Positions 27,086 through 34,871 of a stretch of DNA of 64,000 bases are shown here, piece by piece (the first letter of the stretch is position 1; each line of letters opens with the position of its first letter). A program made the translations under genes and the position numbers. The notes beneath the pieces were generated by a model. It was not told the origin of the DNA. It made no database searches and saw only the letters and a list, made by a program, of their open reading frames with translations. The stretch comes from Dryocola boscaweniae. GTDB taxonomy: Bacteria; Pseudomonadota; Gammaproteobacteria; Enterobacterales; Enterobacteriaceae. The DNA is taken from the NCBI RefSeq assembly GCF_025215095.1, contig NZ_JALHAP010000072.1, positions 62,001-126,000 of the forward strand, written 5' to 3'.

Positions 27086-27643
27086 ATGCAAAAGCCAGGC
27101 TTAACTTATGCACAGATTCACGATCTTAGCATTAACACAGTCCAGATCGCCGCTGAGACTTATGGCTGGAAGCTTGGTTATGGCAAACTCAAAGAAGAGG
27201 ATATACGCCTTCTTGAATCAGGTTCGTTTGGTAAGCTGCCGTGGGATGTTGTGTTGCGTGAAATGGGTAAGCCTGATGGACAAAATATAATTGATCTATC
27301 AATGCGCATTGTCGGCACTAATGATGTTTTTCCAGGTGGCGCGGCTCTCTGCCGGATTGATCAAAAAAGAGGGCGTTTTGAAATCTGTATGGTAGAGAAT
27401 TTTTTGAAAACGCACGTAACGGTTCTTAGCCAGAAGGTGTGGTTATCAACGTTGATTTTTGCACATACCATGGCTAAGGCCACTCGGCATGATGAAATTC
27501 ACATAATGAATCCCAAGCAACGTTATGTACGTCTTTATCGAAAGTATGGTTTTTTTGAAGATGCTACATGCTCTCCCAATCTAAGTGCTTCACTGGTGGA
27601 TGTTGAAGAGGCTATACGCCGCGCCATGGAAGGGAAACTGTAA
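27086..27643 (+). CDS. GNAT-like protein beside the attachment site
   Basis: This 185-residue protein is not firmly recognised. The stretch HIMNPKQRYVRLYRKYGFFEDATC resembles the C-terminal core of GNAT acetyltransferases (LY-x-K-x-GF), and VWLSTLIFAHTMAKATRHDEIHI fits the preceding helix and strand. The N-terminal 60 residues (MQKPGLTYAQIHDLSINTV) look like a separate small domain. The ATG at 27086 has a GGAAG site. It lies between serT and the integrase on the opposite strand, a position typical of lysogenic-conversion genes. Acetyltransferase activity is untested inference. Confidence 0.6.
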   Translation: MQKPGLTYAQIHDLSINTVQIAAETYGWKLGYGKLKEEDIRLLESGSFGKLPWDVVLREMGKPDGQNIIDLSMRIVGTNDVFPGGAALCRIDQKRGRFEICMVENFLKTHVTVLSQKVWLSTLIFAHTMAKATRHDEIHIMNPKQRYVRLYRKYGFFEDATCSPNLSASLVDVEEAIRRAMEGKL

Positions 27644-27777
27644 TTTTTCTGCGCGGACCTTGCTCCACAAGGCATCTGCGATTGTCAACAACAGTTGATA
27701 AATACTATATAACCCTTATACTGCAACCAACAAGTTAACGAATCCGTTAACCCAGCAATTGACATATAAGGATCGCA

Positions 27778-27939
27778 ATGATGAGCAATCAGGAAACCAA
27801 GTTCGATACGGTCGAAACGCTGGCCTTGATTGGTAGTGCTACAGCGTTCTGGCAGAGTGTTGATCCTGCGGTACTGGAAGCAATGTGCGAACCCGGAATG
27901 GATGATATCGGTGAGTTAGAGGCACATAAAGCTGCATAA
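27778..27939 (+). CDS. Small 53-residue protein downstream of the GNAT-like gene
   Basis: The short acidic protein (MMSNQETKFDTVETLALIGS...) has an AAGGA site five bases before its ATG and a terminator just after its stop. It may share a transcript with the GNAT-like gene 134 bases upstream. No family is recognised. A toxin-antitoxin relationship between the two is possible but unsupported. Confidence 0.6.
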   Translation: MMSNQETKFDTVETLALIGSATAFWQSVDPAVLEAMCEPGMDDIGELEAHKAA

Positions 27940-27959
27940 GCTTCGTCGTACACACAATT

Positions 27960-27986
27960 AAAACCCACATATAGTGGGTTTTTTTA
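27960..27986. terminator. Bidirectional terminator between conversion genes and integrase
   Basis: The stem aaacccac/gtgggttt is flanked by A and T runs, so it can stop both the rightward small gene and the leftward integrase transcript, whose stop is at 27995. Confidence 0.88.
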
Positions 27987-27994
27987 TATCTGTT

Positions 27995-29023
27995 TTAATC
28001 ATTTTCTCGTACCAGCGGAACATTCAGAGTCGGTGTTATCTTCACTTTGCGATCGTAGGTGTTCACCTGGCTTTCAGTCTTATGGCCAGAGAACAACTGC
28101 TTATCCCGGGTGCTTCCTTCATAGTCAGAAATCGCTTTGGCCTTGATGTCATGAAACGTTCCTGGAATTGAACGACCAATCTTCATTGCTGCTGCTTTCT
28201 TGGCTTTATTCCACCATGTATTGAACGTTTTCTTATTCATTTTTCCGCCGGATGGCCCTGGGATCAGATAACCGGCCGCTGACCGGTTAACCAGTTTTTG
28301 GGTGGCGATATCCACGGCCGTCCGCAAACGCGGCGACCACTGCTTAATTTGCTTTTTGCCCGTTTTGTTTTGCTCGATAAAAAGACCTTCGTCCCGTATA
28401 TCTGACTGCAGCACATCAAGCACATCCCCCTCGCGCGCCGCGCACAGATAAGAGATCTCCATGGCAACCTGAATTTCTACGGGGGCACATTCATATATCG
28501 CCAAATAATCTTCATCCGGGATATAAACGTCCCGGTCTACCAGTGTGAACTTCCTGATCCCTTTACATGGATTTCCTTTGGTATAACCACGCTCAAACCC
28601 CCAACCAAACACACGTGACATGCTTGCTACTTCCTGGTTCGCCTGGTTCTTACTGCTTAGCCCGCGTTTATCCATGAAGATACGCACCTGTTCTATCTTT
28701 ATGTCATCAGCCCGCATCTTTCCGAAAACGGCAAGCAACTGGCGCTGGTGCTGGTGATAATCTTTCTGGGTTCGTGGAGCTAGTTCGGTAAAAGCGGGGC
28801 TTTCAATAAACATTCCCCACAACTTGGCAAACGTCATCACGTCATGGCGCTTTGCTTTCTCTTCTTCATATCGCTGCCACAGTTTAGCAATGCTCGTCTC
28901 ACGAATTTTCCCTAGTGAAACGCTATTCTTGGTACCCTTTGGTTTCCAGACATAGCTGTATTTATTTTTTGTAACACGTGGCGGGAGATGAGTATCTTTC
29001 GGATCTTTTCTTGGCCTGCCCAT
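27995..29023 (-). CDS. int: Prophage tyrosine integrase
   Basis: The 342-residue tyrosine recombinase inserts and excises the phage at serT. Catalytic residues by pattern: Arg197 (AAREGD), Lys near 220-223, His291 of HDIK, His314 (SGHK) and nucleophile Tyr323 (NTYDR). The second arginine of the family is lysine here (HxxK), a known variant in this integrase branch. An N-terminal basic arm-binding region (MGRPRKDPKDTHLPPRV) precedes the core-binding domain. The ATG at 29023 fits that typical N-terminus; a longer open frame upstream overlaps the DUF4224 gene and was not used. Confidence 0.93.
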   Translation of the reverse strand: MGRPRKDPKDTHLPPRVTKNKYSYVWKPKGTKNSVSLGKIRETSIAKLWQRYEEEKAKRHDVMTFAKLWGMFIESPAFTELAPRTQKDYHQHQRQLLAVFGKMRADDIKIEQVRIFMDKRGLSSKNQANQEVASMSRVFGWGFERGYTKGNPCKGIRKFTLVDRDVYIPDEDYLAIYECAPVEIQVAMEISYLCAAREGDVLDVLQSDIRDEGLFIEQNKTGKKQIKQWSPRLRTAVDIATQKLVNRSAAGYLIPGPSGGKMNKKTFNTWWNKAKKAAAMKIGRSIPGTFHDIKAKAISDYEGSTRDKQLFSGHKTESQVNTYDRKVKITPTLNVPLVREND

Positions 29024-29240
29024 AGATAGCGTCGAAGTCTGGTTCTGTTGCAACATATTCATCAACCTTTGGTAATTCGGAAGTCCCCGGCAACATATTC
29101 CTGCGTAATACGATTGGGCGATTTCGACCATCCGTAGTGAATGGAATCCCATGACAGCGCAGTTGGCGTTGTTGCTGCGTATAACGCCTGTATCCGGTGA
29201 TCTCCGCAATTTCCTGAGGTGACAGCGTAAGTTCATGCAT
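28962..29240 (-). CDS. DUF4224-family protein, putative excisionase
   Basis: The 92-residue protein begins LTLSPQEIAEITGYRRYTQQQRQLRCHGIPFTTDGRNRPIVLR, the DUF4224 pattern of small proteins encoded just upstream of phage integrases. A GAGGG site precedes the ATG. Its last 62 bases overlap the integrase start in another frame. Position and size suggest control of recombination direction, like an excisionase, but the C-terminal 40 residues are unfamiliar. Confidence 0.8.
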   Translation of the reverse strand: MHELTLSPQEIAEITGYRRYTQQQRQLRCHGIPFTTDGRNRPIVLRRNMLPGTSELPKVDEYVATEPDFDAIYGQAKKRSERYSSPATCYKK

Positions 29241-29241
29241 G

Positions 29242-29284
29242 GGTCATCCCTCTGATGACCGGCCAGTTAAATTTAACTGACCGG
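29242..29284. repeat. Two nested palindromes upstream of DUF4224 gene
   Basis: A hairpin ggtcatc/gatgacc (29242-29260) is followed at once by the perfect palindrome cagttaaatttaactg (29264-29279), itself framed by ccgg on both sides. They lie between the RecE-like gene and the DUF4224-int pair and could end the upstream transcript or bind a recombination protein. Confidence 0.65.
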
Positions 29285-29309
29285 ATGTTTATTTGCTGAA
29301 AAAGGAAAA

Positions 29310-31412
29310 TCAGTTTTGGATAAGGCGTTGCCAGATAGCTGAAACATATTTGGCCTGGTGATAAGCGTCGGCCAGAGCGTTATGTTGATCCCCTTCAAAT
29401 GGAATCTCATAGCGCGGATTGATGCCCACGGCTTTTCCCATTTCTACGATGGTGCGCACGTCGCGGTCGTTCCGGAATTTCCACAGGCATGGAATATTTG
29501 CGCGATGATAAGACTGGCGAAGTAAAACGTTATCGAATGTAGCACCGTTGCCCCATATTTGGACGGTGCCAGGGCCATTGGCTGAATTTTCGCTGATAAA
29601 GTCATTAAACTGCAGAAGTGCATCATCTAGCGGGATGGCATCATCAATGAGTAGAGCTGAACGCGCTTCTGAAGATTGCTTCATCCACCAAAGTATCGTA
29701 CCGGCGTCAGGTACACCGCCAAATTCCATAGCCGACTCAAGACCTATGACTTTGTAAAACTCTGAACCTGTCCGACCCGTATTCGGGTCAAAGAATACAG
29801 CGCCAATAGAAATAATCGGTGCGTCAGGATTAGATCCCATTGTTTCCGTATCTACCATCAAATGCGTGTAAAACTCGCTTTCTTCAATTTGATGACCAGT
29901 ATCATTATTCAAGGGATCTGCCTGCTCACCAATTCCAGCACCGCTTTCAATTGTGTCATCTGCTGTTTCGCCCACTTGCACTTCATTGTCAGCTTCGGCT
30001 TCATCACCGTTATTTTCTTCCATCTGCACATTTTCGGCGGTCTCCGCTGGGGAAATTGCTTCGTTGATTTCATTCTTTGGCGCGGCATTAAACAGAGCGC
30101 TTGCGTCGAAAACGCCAGCGGAAATTTTCACAAGCTGATCTTCTGCAGGAGAGGCTGCAGGTGAAGGCTGTTTGGGTTCCGTTTTCACTGCGCCGCAAGC
30201 AATAGCTACGGTTTCAGCGGATGGGTTTGCATGGTTGGTTTCAACCAGGGTTGAGTTGATATAACCCTGCAATGCACCTGGTGTGCGCCAGAGTTCATCT
30301 GGGGCGGTTTTGATCATGGCAATGATGGCTGCGCGAGAGTAGTCCAGAATGCCAGCGCATTTATTCAGCCTGCCCAACCAGGCAAGATATTCGTCGTGAG
30401 AGTTAGGACGGGTGTCTCGAATCTCTTTGGCCCTGCGGTAAACACCTCCCTCAAGGTTGTAGATATCGAAATCCATAGATCGAGAAATAACTCCAAGGGC
30501 AATATCTAACTGCAGCGATTTCATGTCGTGAGTAAATTCGCTGCCACGGTCAGTCAGTTGTCCACCGCCAGCAGTTGTACCTGTCTCGGTTTTGAGTTTT
30601 TCACTGGCTGCTTCCTCGCGAACGGCATCGACCACTGAAAGGGGAGGTGCTGCTTTCATCATTGGAGTTACGGAGGAAATCCGGTTGCCGGCGACCCACT
30701 CTTTAACCAGTAGTCCGCGATCAATATGTGGAGTTTGCATCCAGGCTTTCATGAACTGCATCAACAAGCCCAGCTCAGGACGGGAATCTACCAGGAAAAC
30801 CTTTTTCACCGCATCGGTAAATTTCCAGATACTGTTCGTCGAGAGGCTTTTAACCTCAGGCGTATTTTCGGCGGCCAGAAGCATGTTCTGGACATAATAG
30901 TTGTCCTGATCCAGTTCCAGTTCGGCTATCTGGATACGCTGAGCATGGTTTACGTGATGAGTAATATCATGGCAGATGAATTGGGATAGCAGCTTTTTGC
31001 GGAAGGATAGCTGCGCGACTGGGTGCTCCAGTTCATCCTCTGCTGGTGGCGGAGACACGCTTTCTGCAGCATTATTGTTTGGTTCGGTAGCTTCAATATT
31101 TTCTTCTGGCTCGCTAACAGGCGGCGTTTGCAAGATAGCCTGCCATGATGTTCCGTTCTCTGCCAGTTGGTAACGTTCGCACCAGGTGTCATCCAGCACA
31201 CCTTCTTCCGGCAAATCGTCGACAACATGCCAATCTGTACGAACAGGAAGCTGGTGGTCGGCACCGCGACCCACTTCGATTCCGTTATCTTCCAGAATAT
31301 TCAAAATTTCTCGCTCGGCACGGGAATCTGATTTTGCAGAGAGCCAGCAAAAGAGACTTTTGGCTTCAGTAGCTTTTGCTTTAGCTTTAATGAGATACGC
31401 GTATGTGTTCAT
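29310..31412 (-). CDS. RecE N-terminal region fused to a DnaQ-type 3'-5' exonuclease
   Basis: The 700-residue protein starts like RecE/exonuclease VIII of Rac (AYLIKAKAKATEAKSLFCWL; DLPEEG...WCERYQL; DRGLLVKEWVAGNRIS; GGGQLTDRGSEFTHDM; MDFDIYNLEGG). In place of the RecE PD-(D/E)xK nuclease it ends (about residues 515-700) in a DnaQ-like exonuclease: MVDTETMGS with Asp-x-Glu, SIGAVFFDP, GNGATFDN and HNALADAYHQA. A long acidic, low-complexity linker (about 410-515) joins the parts. It is the main early leftward gene. No recT homologue is adjacent. A role in phage recombination or nucleic-acid processing is inferred. Confidence 0.85.
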   Translation of the reverse strand: MNTYAYLIKAKAKATEAKSLFCWLSAKSDSRAEREILNILEDNGIEVGRGADHQLPVRTDWHVVDDLPEEGVLDDTWCERYQLAENGTSWQAILQTPPVSEPEENIEATEPNNNAAESVSPPPAEDELEHPVAQLSFRKKLLSQFICHDITHHVNHAQRIQIAELELDQDNYYVQNMLLAAENTPEVKSLSTNSIWKFTDAVKKVFLVDSRPELGLLMQFMKAWMQTPHIDRGLLVKEWVAGNRISSVTPMMKAAPPLSVVDAVREEAASEKLKTETGTTAGGGQLTDRGSEFTHDMKSLQLDIALGVISRSMDFDIYNLEGGVYRRAKEIRDTRPNSHDEYLAWLGRLNKCAGILDYSRAAIIAMIKTAPDELWRTPGALQGYINSTLVETNHANPSAETVAIACGAVKTEPKQPSPAASPAEDQLVKISAGVFDASALFNAAPKNEINEAISPAETAENVQMEENNGDEAEADNEVQVGETADDTIESGAGIGEQADPLNNDTGHQIEESEFYTHLMVDTETMGSNPDAPIISIGAVFFDPNTGRTGSEFYKVIGLESAMEFGGVPDAGTILWWMKQSSEARSALLIDDAIPLDDALLQFNDFISENSANGPGTVQIWGNGATFDNVLLRQSYHRANIPCLWKFRNDRDVRTIVEMGKAVGINPRYEIPFEGDQHNALADAYHQAKYVSAIWQRLIQN

Positions 31413-31479
31413 TGCGTTTGGGTTCCTTAAGGTTGTAAGATACCCGCAGCCAGTGATTGCCGCCTTGGGTAGTGGTCAT
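31387..31479 (-). CDS. Possible 30-codon leader peptide overlapping the exonuclease start
   Basis: The ATG inside the repeated 23-bp element at 31473-31495 opens a 30-codon frame (MTTTQGGNHWLRVSYNLK...) that ends 26 bases inside the exonuclease gene. This geometry suits translational coupling. No strong ribosome-binding site is seen beyond GAG, so translation is uncertain. Confidence 0.35.
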   Translation of the reverse strand: MTTTQGGNHWLRVSYNLKEPKRNEHIRVSH

Positions 31480-31495
31480 TGGTCAAAACTCGATT
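31473..31495 (-). repeat. 23-bp junction element, copy 1
   Basis: Read leftward the element starts aatcgagttttgaccaatga and ends cca. It is identical to copy 4 (35313-35335). It lies 61 bases upstream of the exonuclease start codon. Its internal ATG (31479) opens a short leader frame. Confidence 0.85.
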
Positions 31496-31553
31496 CCGGA
31501 AAGCTTTGGTCGGCTGACCGGGTACTTAACCCGCCTTGCGCGGGTTTTGTGCT

Positions 31554-31898
31554 TTATGGGGAGGGGCTTTTCCCGCTATGCAACTGCGACACCAGAACAC
31601 CACTCAGTGCATTCAGGACAGGTTCAAAAGTGCTGTTCGTGGGTATTTTGCTGACCGCGCGAATAACTTCCGATACTGAAATTTCTTTATCACAAAGGCT
31701 GTAACCGCCGCCCGGGCCTCTTTGCGAGACAACTATTTTCCCGGCGCGCAGCTTCTTGAAAATCTGCTCGAGGTAAGAAACAGACAGCTTCGTTTCTTTG
31801 CTCAGTTCGGTGAGCGGCACAGGTGTGCCGGTATACATACGATTCATGGTTGCAACAACTTGCACCGAAGCCATTACTCTTTTCATTCCAAATTCCAT
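31554..31898 (-). CDS. Rrf2-family transcriptional regulator
   Basis: The 114-residue protein has the Rrf2 winged-helix signature: RVMASVQVVATMNRM, LTELSKETKLSVSYLEQIFKKLRAGKIV, SQRGPGGGYSL and SVSEVIRAV. IscR-type members hold an Fe-S cluster with three cysteines near residues 92-104; here only one cysteine is present (SLCDKE), so cluster binding is unlikely. I chose the ATG at 31898 (GAGGAA site); the ATG of the repeated element at 31928 would add ten residues in frame. It probably regulates early phage or host genes. Confidence 0.85.
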   Translation of the reverse strand: MEFGMKRVMASVQVVATMNRMYTGTPVPLTELSKETKLSVSYLEQIFKKLRAGKIVVSQRGPGGGYSLCDKEISVSEVIRAVSKIPTNSTFEPVLNALSGVLVSQLHSGKSPSP

Positions 31899-31921
31899 GA
31901 TATTCCTCGCTTTGGCCAGTT

Positions 31922-31944
31922 TGGCCATTGGTCAAAACTCGATT
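31922..31944 (-). repeat. 23-bp junction element, copy 2
   Basis: One mismatch to copy 1. Its ATG at 31928 is in frame with the Rrf2 gene. The stop codon of the upstream 46-residue gene overlaps the element's first bases. Confidence 0.85.
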
Positions 31945-32083
31945 ACTTCTTTACTTCAGACTGTTGGTCGGCAGTCGGATCGCCCTTCTGGGCCAGTACA
32001 TAGCAGAGCTTGCGAATCAGAACCTCAACGAGGTTGAGCTGGACTGCCTGGCAGCGTGCTGGTTTGCGTGCGAAATCAATCAT
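31943..32083 (-). CDS. Small 46-residue phage protein
   Basis: The frame MIDFARKPARCQAVQLNLVE... has an AAGGGGA site before its ATG and ends exactly at the junction element of the Rrf2 gene. It sits in line in the leftward early operon. Similar short proteins are common in lambdoid early regions; function is unknown. Confidence 0.7.
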   Translation of the reverse strand: MIDFARKPARCQAVQLNLVEVLIRKLCYVLAQKGDPTADQQSEVKK

Positions 32084-32093
32084 GTCTTTCCCC

Positions 32094-32282
32094 TTACCAA
32101 ACTTCAGGCCAGCCTTTGATAACGGCGGCCGTGCCTATTTCCGATGGATTTTCATCGGGGTTTAATCTGCGGTGCATGCCATCAGCGATAAAATCCGCCT
32201 CTTTCCAGTCATGCGCCTTGACGCGGTAAGTGCTGTAACCTGAATCGCCGCTGATCACGACTGTAAATTGTTTCTTGGCCAT
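32094..32282 (-). CDS. Small 62-residue early phage protein
   Basis: This soluble protein (MAKKQFTVVISGDSGYSTYRVKAHDWKEADF...) is the first gene of the leftward early operon behind the predicted leftward promoter. A GAGAG site precedes the ATG. No function is known. The beta-alpha pattern of the first 35 residues resembles small single-domain phage proteins. Confidence 0.72.
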   Translation of the reverse strand: MAKKQFTVVISGDSGYSTYRVKAHDWKEADFIADGMHRRLNPDENPSEIGTAAVIKGWPEVW

Positions 32283-32579
32283 GGTTATCTCTCGTCGTTT
32301 TGCCCTTATCGCCAGGCTGGCGGAACGTTACTAAACCTGCTGCGCGTTAAACTGTGCCATCTCATCCGGTGCTTCATATGCCGCCGGCAGCTACTCTCGT
32401 GGGCATCCTGCCTTGATGACTCGTTACTGCGTTTTGTGTTTATAGTTAACCCTAAAATGTGTTTACGTGTCAACACGTGTTGTGTTGGTGACGAGTAAAT
32501 TTATTCTATGATTATTTTTTCGGGAGGAAGGGACGAAAAAAAACCAGCACATTGGCTGGCTTAGAGGCAGAAGGAAGAG
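32283..32579 (-). promoter_or_regulatory. Leftward promoter, operator and leader
   Basis: On the minus strand, TTGACA (32468-32473) and TTAACT (32444-32449) with an 18-base spacer form a promoter reading to the leftward early genes. The perfect palindrome caacacgtgttg (32471-32482) overlaps the -35 box and shares the aacacg/cgtgtt core with the rightward operator at 33019-33033. A hairpin cgcca/tggcg (32310-32322) lies in the leader. Confidence 0.75.
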
Positions 32580-32960
32580 TTATTCATCGGCTGGCTTGTA
32601 TCGCCCGCGAAGATATTTTTCTACATAGTCATCAATCTCTTTCAGACGCACCTGGAACAAATCGTACATTCTGTCTTGCTCCGCCTCCGGCAGTTGATCG
32701 TACAGCGCTAGTAGCTTTCGATGTTTGGGGGTGAGCCAAGATTCAGTAATATTTTCACCAAAGACCAGTTCTACCGGGCTTATACCAAGCGCCTTGGCAA
32801 TAGTCGCCGCATCATCTATGCCAATGTTGCGGCTGCCTGATTCATAGTTCCCTATGCGTGACTGAGCCCACCCACATAGATCAGCGAGTTTCTTTTGGGA
32901 TATTCCCTTTTGTTCTCTCGCCTGTTTCAGACGAGCAGCAATCGTCGCATTCGTATTCAT
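32580..32960 (-). CDS. CI-type repressor (XRE family)
   Basis: The 126-residue protein has an N-terminal XRE helix-turn-helix (ARLKQAREQKGISQKKLADLCGWAQSRIGNYESGSRNI) and a short C-terminal helical part (PEAEQDRMYDLFQVRLKEIDDYVEKYL). It lacks the LexA/CI-type self-cleaving peptidase domain, so SOS induction would need another route. It lies between the two early promoters, divergent from the Cro-like gene, the position of cI. The start could also be two codons upstream at 32966. Confidence 0.9.
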   Translation of the reverse strand: MNTNATIAARLKQAREQKGISQKKLADLCGWAQSRIGNYESGSRNIGIDDAATIAKALGISPVELVFGENITESWLTPKHRKLLALYDQLPEAEQDRMYDLFQVRLKEIDDYVEKYLRGRYKPADE

Positions 32961-33008
32961 AACCATTTTTTACCACGTACTGTGTTATCTCACAAAAAAC
33001 GTTATGTG

Positions 33009-33037
33009 TTGACATTCTAACACGACGCGTGTTTAAT
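33009..33037 (+). promoter_or_regulatory. Rightward early promoter with operator
   Basis: TTGACA (33009-33014) and TTTAAT (33032-33037) are separated by 17 bases. The inverted repeat aacacgacgcgtgtt (33019-33033) occupies the spacer, and gtgtt (33006-33010) adds a half-site. It matches the operator core upstream of the leftward promoter, so one repressor should control both. Confidence 0.85.
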
Positions 33038-33065
33038 CTTCGCAAACAGACATTGTGAGGGGTTT

Positions 33066-33281
33066 ATGAACAACATCGCAAAAGAAAGACTGGCGCTTGG
33101 ATTGACTCAGGATCAGTTAGCTTCCTTGTTTGGTTGGCGCCAGTCGAGAATCTCTAACTACGAGAATGGTTCTCGTAAACCTACGTTAAGTGATTGCCGC
33201 CTAATCGTGGAGAAACTTAATTCATTAGGCAGCAATTGCACGCTCGATAGTATCTTCCCGCCCGAGCAAGAGGAGATTTAA
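33066..33281 (+). CDS. Cro-type regulator
   Basis: The 71-residue XRE-family protein (MNNIAKERLALGLTQDQLASLFGWRQSRISNYENGSRKPT) consists of little beyond the helix-turn-helix. It is the first rightward gene behind the early promoter, with a GAGGGG site, and is divergent from the CI-type gene. Its recognition helix (WRQSRISNYENGSR) is close to that of the repressor (WAQSRIGNYESGSR), so both should bind the same operators. Confidence 0.9.
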   Translation: MNNIAKERLALGLTQDQLASLFGWRQSRISNYENGSRKPTLSDCRLIVEKLNSLGSNCTLDSIFPPEQEEI

Positions 33282-33283
33282 CC

Positions 33284-33838
33284 GTGCATTTAATAACTGT
33301 CGAACATCATAACCAGCGGAATACATTTTCGCTGAAAACAGAAAATCAGTTTAAACCCCGTCGCCGCGATAACGGTAAGCGCCAGGTATTTTACAACGCC
33401 GTTCGTGAGTGGGAGCAGGTTCTGCCGGGTCAGGCTCAGGAGCGGATTGCTCAGCTAGTTGCGGCGCAGTGGGAGAAGATGCAAGGGAAGGGCATCACAG
33501 TAAACAAGCAGAACCTATTCCGCTATCTGAAAAATGAAACTGCTTCGGACAAATACAACAGCTATGTGATGCAGCTTGCCCCGGCGATCGCACAGGCCAT
33601 GCCAATTGAGATCGCACGAAAATATGGTTTGCGAAAGGGGATGACTGAAGCGGAGCTGGTGGCTCAGGCAATCAAAGAATGTAGCGAAGCACATCAGGCA
33701 AAGTTACTCGGTGCGCCCTTGCAAAAACTGGAAAAAGAAGTGCGCGAGGCGGCGGTTTCTCTATTTAACATGCTGCCCGCAGAAGCTGTGGCACCGCTAC
33801 TGGCGAGCCTTAGTGCTGTAACACAGCAGTTGTTTTAA
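33284..33838 (+). CDS. CII-position regulator, YdaT-like
   Basis: The 184-residue protein follows the Cro-like gene by two bases, the place of cII. The central region (VNKQNLFRYLKNETASDKYNSYVMQLAPAIAQAMPIEIARKYGL) resembles the YdaT domain of Rac-type prophages, once described as toxic on overexpression and likely a DNA-binding regulator. The C-terminal part is helical. The start is GTG at 33284 after an aggagattt site. The family call is moderate; the regulator role is inferred from position. Confidence 0.68.
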   Translation: MHLITVEHHNQRNTFSLKTENQFKPRRRDNGKRQVFYNAVREWEQVLPGQAQERIAQLVAAQWEKMQGKGITVNKQNLFRYLKNETASDKYNSYVMQLAPAIAQAMPIEIARKYGLRKGMTEAELVAQAIKECSEAHQAKLLGAPLQKLEKEVREAAVSLFNMLPAEAVAPLLASLSAVTQQLF

Positions 33839-33859
33839 TCGAGTTTTGATCAATGACCA
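33837..33859 (+). repeat. 23-bp junction element, copy 3
   Basis: One mismatch to copy 1. It overlaps the stop codon of the YdaT-like gene, and its ATG (33853) opens a 12-codon frame ending at 33891, two bases before the next start codon. Confidence 0.85.
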
Positions 33860-33893
33860 ATAAGCCCAGCACCACCGGGCATCAGGAGTAAAC

Positions 33894-34871
33894 ATGGCCG
33901 CGCTGCCTTACATGCAACTTTACATTGCTGATTACCTGGCGGACACCATGCATCTGTCAACGGAAGAGCACGGTGCATACCTGCTTCTCATGTTCAATTA
34001 CTGGCAGACGGGCCGGGCTATTCCCAAAAGCCGTCTTGGGAAGATTGCTCGCCTCAGTAACGACCGTTGGATTTCCGTTGAAAGTTCGTTGGCTGAGTTT
34101 TTCAACGACAACGGCACCGAATGGGTACATGAACGAATTGAACGTGACCTTGAGGGCGTCCGATCATCGCTTGAGCAAAAGTCAGCAGCAGGAAAAGCGT
34201 CTGCAATGGCGAGAAAAGCCAAAAAAACAACACCAACCCAACGGGGCGCTAACGGTCGTTCAACGGTCGTTGATTCCCCGTTACAACGAGAGGGCAACGA
34301 GAACCCAACGAATAAAGATCCAGATAAAGATACAGATATAAAACATAAAAACATTATGTCCGGAGCTGAAAAAAATCAGCACCAGACAAGAGCGGCAATC
34401 CCGCCGGAAGAGATTTTTATTTCTCTGCCGCTGATCGGTGGAATGGCTTATCCGGTAACGCTGGAGTACCTCACCAGCAGATCCAAACTGTACCCCGCTG
34501 TCGATGTTCAGCAGGAGTTTCGCAATATGTTTGGCTGGCTGGAAAGCAACCCCGCCAAACGCAAGACGCCAAACGGCATTAAAAAATTCATCACAACGTG
34601 GCTCCAGAGGTGCCAGGACACCCCACGAAACAGGCAGGTGACAAATGGGCAAAATAATTCAGGTTCCGGCGGTTCAGCAGCAAACGCAGTTCGCGCTGAG
34701 CGAGAGCGGAGGGAGCGGCAGCAACCTCAGCACGGCGGAACAGAGCGCGTGGAAGGTATGGGAAACGCTGGCGGAAGTGTATGGGAATCGCTGGGTAACG
34801 AAGAATGGATTGAGTCCGTCAACGCTATGGGTGAGGCAAGTTTCCGGGATGACGGCAAATCATCTGAGTGA
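33894..34871 (+). CDS. DUF1376 (YdaU-like) replication protein
   Basis: The 325-residue protein begins with a DUF1376 domain (LPYMQLYIADYLADTMHLSTEEHGAYLLLMFNYWQTG), typical of phage initiator proteins in the lambda O position. A charged linker follows, then a DnaT-like region (about residues 175-245: PVTLEYLTSRSKLYPAVDVQQEFRNMFGWLESNPAKRKTPNGIKKFITTWLQRCQ). The last 75 residues are glycine/serine/charged and overlap the next gene in another frame. It probably recruits host helicase to the phage origin together with replication protein P. GGAG precedes the start, after the short leader frame. Confidence 0.85.
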   Translation: MAALPYMQLYIADYLADTMHLSTEEHGAYLLLMFNYWQTGRAIPKSRLGKIARLSNDRWISVESSLAEFFNDNGTEWVHERIERDLEGVRSSLEQKSAAGKASAMARKAKKTTPTQRGANGRSTVVDSPLQREGNENPTNKDPDKDTDIKHKNIMSGAEKNQHQTRAAIPPEEIFISLPLIGGMAYPVTLEYLTSRSKLYPAVDVQQEFRNMFGWLESNPAKRKTPNGIKKFITTWLQRCQDTPRNRQVTNGQNNSGSGGSAANAVRAERERRERQQPQHGGTERVEGMGNAGGSVWESLGNEEWIESVNAMGEASFRDDGKSSE

